Below are positions 55,373-64,000 of a stretch of DNA of 64,000 bases, piece after piece. Below the pieces are notes generated by a model. That model was not told where the DNA came from. It ran no database searches and worked only from the letters and a program-made list of their open reading frames with translations. The translations under genes and the position numbers were made by a program. Position 1 is the first letter of the stretch, and each line of letters begins with the position of its first letter. Source of the stretch: Pelobates cultripes (taxonomy: Eukaryota > Chordata > Amphibia > Anura > Pelobatidae); NCBI GenBank assembly GCA_933207985.1, contig OW240913.1, forward strand, positions 278,743,232 to 278,807,231, given 5' to 3'.

Positions 55373-55990
55373 TAAGCATATACACTGGTTGGATGTTCCA
55401 CCTCTTCCTTAATACCCTAATACAATACACAATAAATTAATACCACAGTATTTAATTTATTTATATAATAAAATAATACCACAGTACATAGTTTGAGAAT
55501 GTAAAACAAAAACAGATAAAACCCCAGATGAAGTTTAGTGCTGTGTTTGCCATTTTAACAGACCTCAATAACTTTCTCTTACGATAAACTTGTACAACAG
55601 CCATATGGGTGTATTTAAGCTTATATTCAGCATTGGCTGCAAGGTATATTTGGAATAAATGCCACAGTTTAATCTTCTCAGAAAAGCATTGTAGTATAAA
55701 AAAAAATCAATAACAGAGCAAACTTGACCTATGAAATTATTTGCAACTTTTCTCTCAACTGTGTTTCTTAACTTTAAAAAAATGTTTTCAGAGTATAGGT
55801 TTTCAAACACAAATGAAATACATATCCACACAGTAGATTGTAGTTATCAAATAGTGCCCTGTTCACTGGATTTATTGAGTTGTCTCTGTTTTACAATTTT
55901 CATTTGAAACATTCTCTCAGTTCTCAGTAACAAATATTGTGTAACTTAATCTATGAACATGGGTGAACAACATATCAGACATTTAATATA
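55373..55990. other. AT-rich unassigned sequence
   Basis: No feature recognised; the minus-strand frame at 55565-55831 is not protein-like. Confidence 0.4.
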
Positions 55991-56584
55991 TTAAAGGAGC
56001 ACTATAGGGTCAGGAACACAAACATGTATTCCTGACCCTATAGGGTTAAAACCACCATCTAGCCACCCTGGTCCCCTCATGCTTCCCTAAATATAGTAAA
56101 ATCGTACTTGTATTCAAGTCTGGAGCTGCTTGCTTGTCCCTGTTTCCTTTTGACCTGACCCCTGCCTGCTGACATCAGCAGACGTGGCAGCCAGATCCAA
56201 TCACAATGCTTCCCCATGGGATTGGCTGAGACTGATAGATCAGGGGCAGAGCCAGCACAATTCAAACACAGTCCTGGCCAATCAGCATCTCCTCAGAGAT
56301 GAATTGAATCAATGAATCTCTTTGAAGAAAGTTCAGTGTCTGCAAACAGAGGGAGGAGATACTGAATGTTTGGATGCATTTTAGGCCATGACCCAGAAAG
56401 GACCTCTAACAGCCATCTGATGAGTGGCCAGTGAAGTTTTCACTAGGCTGTAATGTAAACACTGCATTTTCTCTGAAAAGACAATGCTTACAGCAAAAAG
56501 GCCCGAAGGTAATGATTCTACTCACCAGAACAAATTCAATAAGCTGTAGTTGTTCTGGTGACTCTAGAGTACCTTTTATATTAA
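55991..56584 (-). mobile_element. T2-like TTAA MITE, full length
   Basis: TTAAAGGAGCACTATAGGGT on the left; on the right 'gttctggtgactctagagta' and a decayed CCTTTTATATTAA. It is the reverse orientation of the copies at 9192 and 32678, including 'cagtgtctgcaaacagaggg' and the 'atgaattgaatcaatgaatc' centre. Confidence 0.88.
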
Positions 56585-57611
56585 CGTTCTAATAAAGTGT
56601 GCAGTAAATATTTGATTTTAAAACCGTTTCAATCCTGCTCGGAATTATGCTAAACAAGTGAAGTGGGTGTAACTGGATGCTGGACCAGTTTTCAAGAATT
56701 TAGTGCAACATATTTGTAACAGAGTTCCTGTACTCCAGCTGAGTACCTATGCCAAATTTGCTTCCTAGCTGCAATCAGAGACCTTTGAGTGCTTCAGACC
56801 CAGCTGCAGCTGGGGTCTCTGTGCAGCTCTGCCACCATGGACCAGGCTGTTGTTATAGCTCTCTGCAATAGTTATAGGTCTTTGCAGCGGACATTAGACA
56901 TGTGCAATTCGTTTCGTTCTGAATGCAAAAGTGCCGAATTTCCGAATTGCTGAATGCCGAACCTAACCGAATTGCCTTATTTCCGAAGTGCCGAATTTCA
57001 GCATGCCAAACCGAACCGAATTGCCAAAGTGCTTTGGATTTCTGAAAATAGGGCTAAGGTAGGGTTAGTGGTTGGGGTAGGGTTCCAGGTGTGTGGCTGT
57101 TTTTCCCCGGTCTTACAAAAAGGGATTCATGGGGCCCTGTGAAGCCTGGCACCCACACATGTTATATGTCCCTGGATAGCCCTCTCTGGAGCACACATGC
57201 TGGCAAAATAGCGCCCTAATCAGTGGTTTCAGGACTGAGAAATACCCAACTAAATATTTACACGATCATAGCACAGTTGAAATCTCGCAAACAGTTCTAT
57301 AGCGTTGCAGGGTATCTCCGGTACAGGCTTGTAATGTGCAGGACAGGTCCAGGCAATCCCCAGAGGCCCCAATTCCAGCTGAGAGGCAGAGTAGGAGTCC
57401 CTGGGTCTACATACCCCCTTTCCCTAACGAAAATACCTCTTTTTAGTGCATCTGGGGACCAAGCCCATGTCTAATTAAACTAACTTATATAACCATTCTG
57501 ATCAGAAATTTAATTATATATGCCAGTTTTATGAAAGCCTGTGTCTTGCTTTGATGGGTGAAAAATCTCTTTTTGTTTACACTAGACTGAAAATATTGCT
57601 AACAATCTCTC
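56585..57611. other. unassigned sequence with a CCGAATTNCCGAA-like stretch
   Basis: Around 56905-57030 short 'gccgaatttccgaattgc' and 'gccgaacctaaccgaattgc' units repeat irregularly, probably part of a dispersed element. The rest shows no gene. Confidence 0.4.
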
Positions 57612-57615
57612 TTAA

Positions 57616-57895
57616 CCCCTTAAGAACGGCATAGAACGCCCGCCGTCCTTAGGGACCCGGCTCTAAACACAGGAGGGCGCATAGAACGCCCAAGCCGTCC
57701 TTTCTACTTACCCGGTTGCCAGCGATCCCACGTCGGCAAACGCGGTATGGGGACTTACCTGGGAGCCCAGGGAGTCCCCCTCCTTTCTCTTCGGCCCCCC
57801 TGGGCCATGTGATCGCGGGGTAATAACAGGTACTCCCCCTGCTGCCTGTAAAAAGTAAAAAAAAGTTTAAAGTTACAGTTGAAAATAAAATATAT

Positions 57896-57969
<74 letters not shown>

Positions 57970-58160
57970 ATATACACATGCAATGTCTAAGGTTATTTTA
58001 ATATTAATATATATAATTATAAATATATATTATTATCAAAATACATGTACAATGATATTGATTAAATATATATATATATAAATAATTTTCATTATATATA
58101 TTTATATACAATATAAAATAAATAAATATGTAAATACATTAAAAAATACTTCTAAAAAGT
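57616..58160 (+). mobile_element. TTAA-family element, left end
   Basis: TTAA (57612-57615), then CCCCTTAAGAACGG, followed by GC-rich DNA with two 'gcatagaacgcc' hairpin parts and an AT-rich stretch. No right end is found, so it is truncated near 58160. Confidence 0.7.
57888..57968. repeat. (CA)n/(TA)n compound microsatellite
   Basis: TACACACACACA, then (TA)n, then (CA)n, inside the AT-rich part of the TTAA element. Cysteine/valine-rich minus-strand frames are artefacts. Confidence 0.95.
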
Positions 58161-58333
58161 GATTGATCTTTAATTCGATTTACAATATACATTACAAATG
58201 TGTGCTATATGTCAAGATCTCTCTGACTTCTAATCTGATAAGGCCCTAAAGTCTAGTAATAAACATTACTACACTTCAGGGATCACAGGTCGTACTCTTA
58301 AATTTGGTTTACAAACAGGATACAAAACATGCC
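58161..58333. other. unassigned spacer
   Basis: No feature recognised. Confidence 0.4.
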
Positions 58334-58745
58334 TTAAAGTGAACCTGTATTGAAAATATTAATCTACCACAAAAATACATGGTGTATTCAATGTAAAATA
58401 CATTGATTTACTCATCTTTTCTACATCCCAGTTCTTCATGTAACACTCACTTACGGGCTGTCCTCTGCTCCACCTGCAACCTACAGTCCACGTGCAGCAG
58501 GGCAAATCTCCTCAACAACATTGTTACATCACTCTGTTTCTATACCTCCGCTAGGGAGTATAGGAACAGAGACCACAGTTTCCGGCTACAGTTTCCATAG
58601 CAACCACAGCGCATGCCTATTTTGCAGTAAGTTTTTCTCCTAGTCTATACATTAGCAAGCAAAATTGTTAGCACAATGAATAGATAAAATCCTATGCTCA
58701 GTCTACTGAGCACACATTGTTTGGGGCATGACAGGTCCCCTTTAA
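58334..58745 (+). mobile_element. T2-like TTAA MITE, separate subfamily
   Basis: TTAAAGTGAACCTGTATTG at the left and 'gacaggtcccctttaa' at the right, with TTAA on both sides (412 bp). The interior differs from the other T2-like copies in the window. Confidence 0.75.
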
Positions 58746-60690
58746 TTGCTATACCATTTGGGATATTTTCCAGGCACAAACCCAAGGCATCCCAGACACA
58801 GTTCAACTAATGAGGACTTACTGTTACTGGTAACATTTGTCTTTCCTACATAGACTTTATGGTGAGGAGAGGAAGTATCTTCTGATGTCTTCTCACTTCC
58901 TCTCTCTCCTCTTAGATCTTTATATGTGTACCCTATCTTGGCTACTGCTGAGCTAATACAACTTTGCAAAATTTCAACAACCTTCCCTGCTCTTCAATGT
59001 TCACCACTAACCCATACCTCTAGCAAAAAATATAAACCTTTAACAACTTTATTGAAACAATAAAGATCTCGGATATTATTTACCTCTTTGTTGTATTTCA
59101 TAGTGTTCACGTTGAGCAAATATGCTTTGGCTTTCTTAAAAAGTAAGATCCTTAAATCGAGTTCGTGTAGATGTCATTTTTTTTTTTTTTTTTTTATTAA
59201 AAAATAAAAATGCTTCCTATGCATTTTTACCTTACAACTAGCAGATATGTATTCAAAGAAAATGTTCACCCCTGTTGGTTGTATGTAGCAATAAATCTTG
59301 GTGTCATGTTCTTCAAGGTTAGTATTGATTTCCTTTGTAACTAGCAATGCTTCTCTGCTTTGCCTGTCTGTTGCAAGCCTTGTTTCTGATTAGGAAAATA
59401 GTGTATGCCTCTCAGGCTTATGTTTGAATAACTCTTAAGATCTCTACTTAAAAACCTGAAAACGAATGCAACTGTGATGTATTTGCAAAGGTTGCACATA
59501 GGGCATAATGTATTTGTTAGTTTACCTAGAAACAGTATTTCCAAGCAAACCTGCACATTACATTTTCATCAACTGATTATGGAGTAAGCCGTCCATACCT
59601 GTGCAAATTCTGAATTAGATTTTTGATAGAGAAAAATCTCAAGGGCTTAAGATCTTCAGTACACATATATATTTGTCTCAGAGATAGACACGGTGGAGAA
59701 TTTTCTGTTTCAGCTTGTTTCTGATCTTACTAGCTCCTGGCAAGCTTGATTTCCTTGCTTAATTAATATCTCAAGTGTAATAGAGGAATGTTGTATACCG
59801 TTATTATGATTATTGCCATTGCAATGTTTATGAAAAAAAGCTTCAGATCAACTGTCAGCATTGTTTATGTATACATACATTATACACAAAGGGGGTTCTC
59901 TATTCATAGTTACACTATACACATAGGGGGTTCTCTATTCATAGTACATTGTGGTGACTTCAGAAACAGCTTGGAAACTATAGATCAAAACAACAGCAAT
60001 GAAAAAAAAAAATTTCCAAGACAAATATTCTTTTCTAATCGGCTATTTTGGCAGAAAAGATGCTAGTTGGTTCTCAAGTCAACAAAACACACCATTTTGG
60101 GAGTAGATGCCATAATTGAAAACTTTCCAGTTCTCAAATACTAGGAGCTAAATCTCTGTTTAGAGTCTGTATGTGTGCCACTGCTTCCACAGAATTATTT
60201 GTGACCAAAAAATGAAGGCTAAAAGTTGATTTAGGAAAGGAATCTGCAGTACAATGTCTGCAAAAGAAAAAAAAAATATAGCAAAATATATAAGCAAGCA
60301 AGAATTAAAGTAATATAAGTGAATGAATGAATACATAACTATACAAGTTAAATTTTGGTTCATAAAATGCAAAATGAAAAGAGGCAAAATGCCATAGTAG
60401 TTAACAAAGAACATTAAAACATGAAGCCTGCATAAATGAACATTCACCCAATCAGTGAAAAAGAGAAGACACTTGCTATGTTTACCCTATCATGAAAAAC
60501 CACTACACATGGTGACTGTGTCAAAGATATATGCTCAAAGGTACTGCCTTTTCAGGGACAGACTGACAGTGGCCTGGGCCCCAGGGCAAAATTAGTACCT
60601 GGGCCCCCAGCAGACCAATATATGTGCTGGTGTAGTTGATTGTATGCATATGTAAATTGAATTCATGTTTCTGTGTGTATATTCACTGTC
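58746..60690. other. unassigned sequence
   Basis: Nearly 2 kb of AT-rich DNA with a long poly-T (59178-59204) and a 38-bp tandem pair, 'ttacactatacacat...ggttctctattcatag' type, around 59876-59945. No coding region or repeat family recognised. Confidence 0.4.
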
Positions 60691-60692
60691 CA

Positions 60693-61796
60693 GCATTGTA
60701 TTTACTGCGAGACCGACAAGGCATTTGCCACCTCAGGGACCCCCAGAGGCTGGCAAGCTCGGATTTAGGTGGGCGGCGAGGGAGCACTCTCTCCTGAGCT
60801 TTCTCCTGCTCAGCTCCCTTGCGTGCACTGCAGTGATGCCGGAGCTGGAATATGACGTCACTCCAGCATCAGTAAGAGGTGCGCGAGGGAGCTGAGCACT
60901 AGGATCAGAGCTCCCTCGCCTTCTACCTCCACTGTGCCTGTCAGCCCGAGTGCACCACCTGTATGTCGTACTGCAGCCAGCCCACTGGACCTCTGTCAAG
61001 AATCCACCAAAAGAACACGATAATGTAAGCAAATCATTTAAAAAAATTGTGAGTGTGTTAGTGTCTGTCTGTTAGTGAGTGTTAGTGTATGTGTTAGTAA
61101 GAGTATGTGTGTATGTTAGTGAGAGATTGTCGGTTAGTGTGTGTCTAATAGTGAGAGTGTGTGTGTCTCTGTTAGTGAGAGTGTGTCTGTTAGTGAGTGT
61201 TAGTGTGTGTCTGTAAGTGAGTCTGTGTGTCTGTTAGTGAGTGTGTATCTGTATCTATCAAAGTGTGTGTGTCAGTGAGTGTGTGTCTGTTAGTTTGTGT
61301 ATGCGTGTCTGTCACTGAGAGTGTGTATCTGTCAGTCAATGTGTATGTCAGTTAGCAAATGTGTGTGTCTGTCACTGAGTGTGTGTATCTGTCAGTCAAT
61401 GCATATGTCAGTTAGCAAATGTGTGTGTCTGACACTGAGTGTATAGGTGTCTGTCAGTGAGTGTGTATGTGTTTATGTCAGTGTGTCTGTCAGTGAGTAT
61501 GTGTGTCACAGTGTGTGTGTCTGCCACTGCGTGTGTATGTGTCTTGTCAGTGAGTATGTGAATTTCTGAATGTGAGTGTGCGTGTCTGTCTGTCGGTGTA
61601 TGTTTCAGTGAATGTGTGTGACAATGACTGTGTATCTGTCAGTGAGTGTATGTCAGTGTATGCATCAGTGAAGACGTGTGTCTGTATGGCAAAGAGCGTA
61701 TTGTTTTTTTAACAGGAAGTGAAATTTAGAAGGGTGGGCGGGATGACTGAGTTTTGTCATGCCTAGGGCAGCACAAAGCCAGAATACACCACAGCT
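60693..61796 (+). mobile_element. hAT-like element with GT-rich array (tentative)
   Basis: The left text CAGCATTGTATTTACTGCGA and right text 'cagaatacaccacagctg' resemble imperfect inverted ends. The interior repeats the plan of 30380-32274: a GC-rich inverted pair around 'gcgagggagc' (60775-60920), then a GTGTTAGTGTG array, then a short unique right part. No 8-bp duplication is found. Confidence 0.4.
61046..61680. repeat. GT-rich array (GTGTGTCTGTTAGTGAGTGT-like)
   Basis: Imperfect 20-40 bp units; compositionally the counterpart of 30848-31282. Confidence 0.9.
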
Positions 61797-61838
61797 GTGA
61801 ACCCTGCTGTAAGTGAATATATGTATGTCTTGTATGTA

Positions 61839-61929
61839 CAGAGTGGCCCATAAGTCCCTACCTATCCAGCACACAGATACTCTGGATACATAAGATATAT
61901 GGATGGGTAGGGACTTATGGGCCACCCTG
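61839..61929. mobile_element. 91-bp palindromic MITE
   Basis: CAGAGTGGCCCATAAGTCCC pairs with GGGACTTATGGGCCACCCTG around a ~30-bp centre. A TA precedes the left end, suggesting a mariner-type origin, but no TA follows the right end. Confidence 0.65.
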
Positions 61930-61932
61930 AAG

Positions 61933-62473
61933 TGTCAGGATATGTGGATTCATTAGTATATTTGTGTTGTGGAAATAAGGTCTACACATATTTCCTAGTT
62001 AGTGAAAAATGTCTATTTACTCATTTCACAATATATATATATGTAGCTAAGCACACATGTTATAATCAAAATGGCTGCTAGAAGCTTCTAGCTCCTTCCC
62101 CCTCCCCTCCCTTCTTTCTTCCTAACATTGACTAACTACCTCGTGCACCAAGATGGCGCTGGGAAACCGTGGGAGACCCTCATGGCCCCGGTGACATCAC
62201 CTACAGTAGGCAGAGCATTGAAGCGGCCACTTAACACCTAACCAATTATTGATGTATTATTCCATGTTATCTCTGACAATGCTTATGATGTAATTTTGCT
62301 TTAAAAGGGACCTGCCGTCCCCTCTGAATAAACATTCCTCAAGTTATTCAACAACCTGGAACCTGTGTCTGGTGTGAATTACTTCAGGGAGCGTGCACGC
62401 ATTGTTTCATTGATTTGGCCAGGGGCAGATACACAAAGAAATAATCAATACTTTAATTGATTTTTCCATTTCA
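61933..62473 (+). repeat. 5' LTR of the endogenous retrovirus
   Basis: 541 bp from TGTCAGGATATG to CCATTTCA, two bases before the primer site. A TTAAAAGG promoter-like box lies at 62301-62308 and AATAAA at 62327-62332, a close spacing that suggests the signal lies at or near the start of R. The MITE at 61839-61929 ends 3 bp upstream. Confidence 0.8.
62327..62332 (+). promoter_or_regulatory. polyadenylation signal AATAAA in the LTR
   Basis: Hexamer AATAAA about 20 bp downstream of the TATA-like TTAAAAGG. In retroviruses with the signal in R, the same hexamer is used in the 3' LTR. Confidence 0.55.
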
Positions 62474-62475
62474 AT

Positions 62476-62493
62476 TGGCGCCCAACGTGGGGC
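62476..62493 (+). promoter_or_regulatory. primer-binding site, tRNA-Lys1,2
   Basis: TGGCGCCCAACGTGGGGC, the sequence complementary to the 3' end of tRNA-Lys1,2, starts two bases after the LTR. It primes minus-strand DNA synthesis. Confidence 0.92.
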
Positions 62494-63572
62494 CACCGGA
62501 GGGCCGGTTCGGAGGGCCGGAACCAACGGACCGGAGCGGACCTCTGGAAAGTGGGACAAGCGGAGCCTGATCACCTCCATAATACAGCCGTTGCCTGTGT
62601 TATTCTCCTGTTTTGTGTCGGTCTGCCTCCGAGTCCACTTCCGGCTTCCAGAAGGCTACTAGAGACAGGTAATTAACTCATCCGGTGTGCCTTTTTTTAG
62701 GTGAACCTGTCAATTGTCTATCTGCCTCCTGTATTCGTTTGTGTGTGTGTGTGTGTGTTTCTCATACTTCTTTTAAGTTAGCTTGACTGCCTAGCGGGCA
62801 GGGGACGCATTACAGCCGGTGGGGCTGGGATTTTACAGCCGGAGGGGCTGGGATTTTACAGCCGGTGGGGCTGGGACTTTACAGCCGGAGGGGCTGGGAT
62901 TTTACAGCCGGTGGGGCTGGGATTTTACAGCCGGTGGGGCTGGGATTTTACAGCCGGTGGGGCTGGGATTTTAAGCTAGCTTGACTGCCTAGCGGGCAGG
63001 GAATGCATTACAGCCGGTGGGGCTGGGATTTTGTTTGTTTATTACTGTGCTCCCATTAATACCTGGGGGTATACCGGGACCAGCCTGGTGGGTGGAGGCT
63101 GAGGATTGCTATACTTCGATTATTTGGCACCGGTGTCATTAACATGTACATGGCCATTTTACTCTCTGTCATTCTGTGGTTTTTGTTCAATTGTTGTTAC
63201 AGCGTGGGTACCCTTGGTGTGTGTGTGTGTATTGTGTGGTTAGTTCTGGACTCCGGAGTCTATGCTCATTTATATGTTTGTGATTTTTGCAAATGTCTTC
63301 TCATTAGCGCAGCCACGTTCATCTTTTCTTTTGTGCTTTATCTCTCCTGTGCCTGTTGCCCAGAGCTGTGTTAGTCACCCACGCTCATTCGCTCCCGTCC
63401 GTGACCACCACCCCGGGTGGGCGGATCTCCGTGACTAGTCTACGTTTGGGGAAGACGCACGGGGCTCAAGTTCTCGTGGCAGTCGAGCACTGTAGACACT
63501 CTTTTTCCCCTCCTCCTTTATACCTCCTCTATTCATCTGTCCTTAACAAGTGGCACGCTTTGATTAGTCAAG
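62494..63572 (+). other. retroviral leader
   Basis: About 1.08 kb between primer site and gag. It contains the sequence 'agcttgactgcctagcgggc' twice (62780 and 62975), bracketing the 23-bp array, and a (GT)n tract (62741-62757). Packaging or splice-donor elements would be expected here but cannot be pinpointed. Confidence 0.6.
62812..63032 (+). repeat. 23-bp tandem repeat in the retroviral leader
   Basis: Seven copies of ACAGCCGGTGGGGCTGGGAT plus TTT, starting at 62812, 62835, 62858, 62881, 62904, 62927 and 62950. An isolated eighth starts at 63010, after a second copy of the 'gcttgactgcctagcgggca' flank. Two copies (62835, 62881) have GGAGGGG in place of GGTGGGG. Confidence 0.93.
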
Positions 63573-64000
63573 ATGGGGCAGGAACATGCTAGACCTGCTA
63601 AGGGCTTGTTGGCTTGCGATATTGTGAAAGAAAGAGCAGGGGAGGATGCAATGATGAAACTTAAAAGGATTGCTAAGGTGTGTGGCTTTCCAGATGCTGC
63701 CCAGTGGGAGATTGCAGCCAGAGTTTTGGAGAAAGCTACTCATAGACAAGGAAGGTTTACTGTTGGATAACGGACTCACAAAGGTTGCAGAGGCCTGGTA
63801 TCGTGTAGCTAGAGGTTTGAAACGGGAAGGTTGGGTCGAGGAAGAGTTGGAGTTTGAGGGGCAGATTGTACATGTTTACCATAGGAATGTTCTCAATGAT
63901 AATGTCACTTCTATTGTTCCACGGCCACCACCCTATGATGGCGCCCAGAGCGCAACAGTAACCTCCCGCCCTGCTTCCCCCGTCACAGCACAGACCCCAC
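63573..64000 (+). pseudogene. retroviral gag, N-terminal part with frameshift
   Basis: The structural polyprotein of the retrovirus. The first ATG frame after the leader starts MGQ, with glycine at position 2 as needed for N-myristoylation and membrane targeting. It runs 65 codons to a stop at 63768-63770. From about 63735 a second frame stays open to the window end. It is rich in charged residues, with a PPPY motif (near 63930) of the kind that recruits budding machinery, and a Pro/Ser/Thr-rich tail. A single-base indel between about 63725 and 63750 best explains the change, so this copy is probably non-coding as it stands. The rest of gag is outside the window. Confidence 0.75.

Larger units (their letters stand above)
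61933..64000 (+). mobile_element. endogenous retrovirus, 5' end (runs out of window)
   Basis: 5' LTR, tRNA-Lys1,2 primer-binding site, ~1.1-kb leader with repeats, and the start of gag. Together with a gag start of MGQ type and a PPPY motif, the primer type suggests a class II (betaretrovirus-like) lineage. That is an inference, since foamy and lentiviral lineages also use Lys primers. Pol, env and the 3' LTR would lie beyond 64000. Confidence 0.85.

Noticed and set aside
63144..63374. 76-codon hydrophobic frame with an ATG in the retroviral leader, resembling a membrane peptide
   Set aside because: GT/T-rich sequence gives Val/Leu/Cys codons by chance; no family resemblance. Kept only as a possible upstream ORF.

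Overview
The window looks like intergenic DNA from a vertebrate, most probably a frog. I can support no host protein-coding exon, tRNA or rRNA. Nearly everything recognisable is transposable-element sequence. The frog assignment is an inference. It rests on many miniature elements with TTAA targets and TTAAAGG ends, like the T2 family described in Xenopus. It also rests on a DIRS-type tyrosine-recombinase retrotransposon, several Tc1-like families, Ty3/Gypsy LTRs, L1/L2/CR1-type LINEs and a retrovirus with a tRNA-Lys primer site. One 100-N assembly gap lies at 10582-10681. I cannot name the species.

Layout. 0-13 kb: a T2-like MITE carrying a large insertion, a solo Gypsy-type LTR with a 5-bp target duplication, a decayed L2/Rex-type LINE on the minus strand, a hAT-like element with an 8-bp target duplication and an internal minisatellite, another T2-like MITE, and a GT/GA-rich tandem zone around the gap. 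13-23 kb: a Gypsy-type LTR, L1 ORF1 relics, a Tc1 fragment, and a cluster of TTAA-flanked elements with CCCCTTAAGGAC ends. One of these sits exactly inside one arm of a fold-back element; another is split by a LINE-like insertion. 23-28 kb: a broken minus-strand Gypsy element (3' LTR, integrase remnant, RNase H, RT, protease), followed by a 5'-truncated L1 with visible target duplications.

28-36 kb: a 1-kb inverted duplication encloses a 4.5-kb hAT-like element. That element contains a second hAT-like element, which in turn carries two abutting T2-like MITEs. A deleted Tc1 with intact ends follows. 39-43 kb: a 3.7-kb TTAA element built from internal tandem blocks. 44.5-50.3 kb: a nearly complete DIRS element (inverted terminal repeats, gag-like ORF, RT/RNase H, methylase-like segment, tyrosine recombinase, internal complementary region) inserted without a target duplication into a minus-strand Tc1 transposase gene. 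50.3-54 kb: a 3.4-kb C/T-rich higher-order tandem array. 54-62 kb: fragments of TTAA, LTR, T2 and hAT-like elements. 61.9 kb to the end: the 5' LTR, tRNA-Lys1,2 primer site, leader with 23-bp repeats and frameshifted gag of an endogenous retrovirus that runs out of the window.

The main value of the window is its nested insertion order. Three junctions can be read at base level: the TTAA element in the fold-back arm, the DIRS in the Tc1, and the hAT-like element inside a minisatellite. No multi-gene cellular system is visible. The least ordinary pattern is a set of hAT-like non-autonomous elements that each carry their own internal tandem array.
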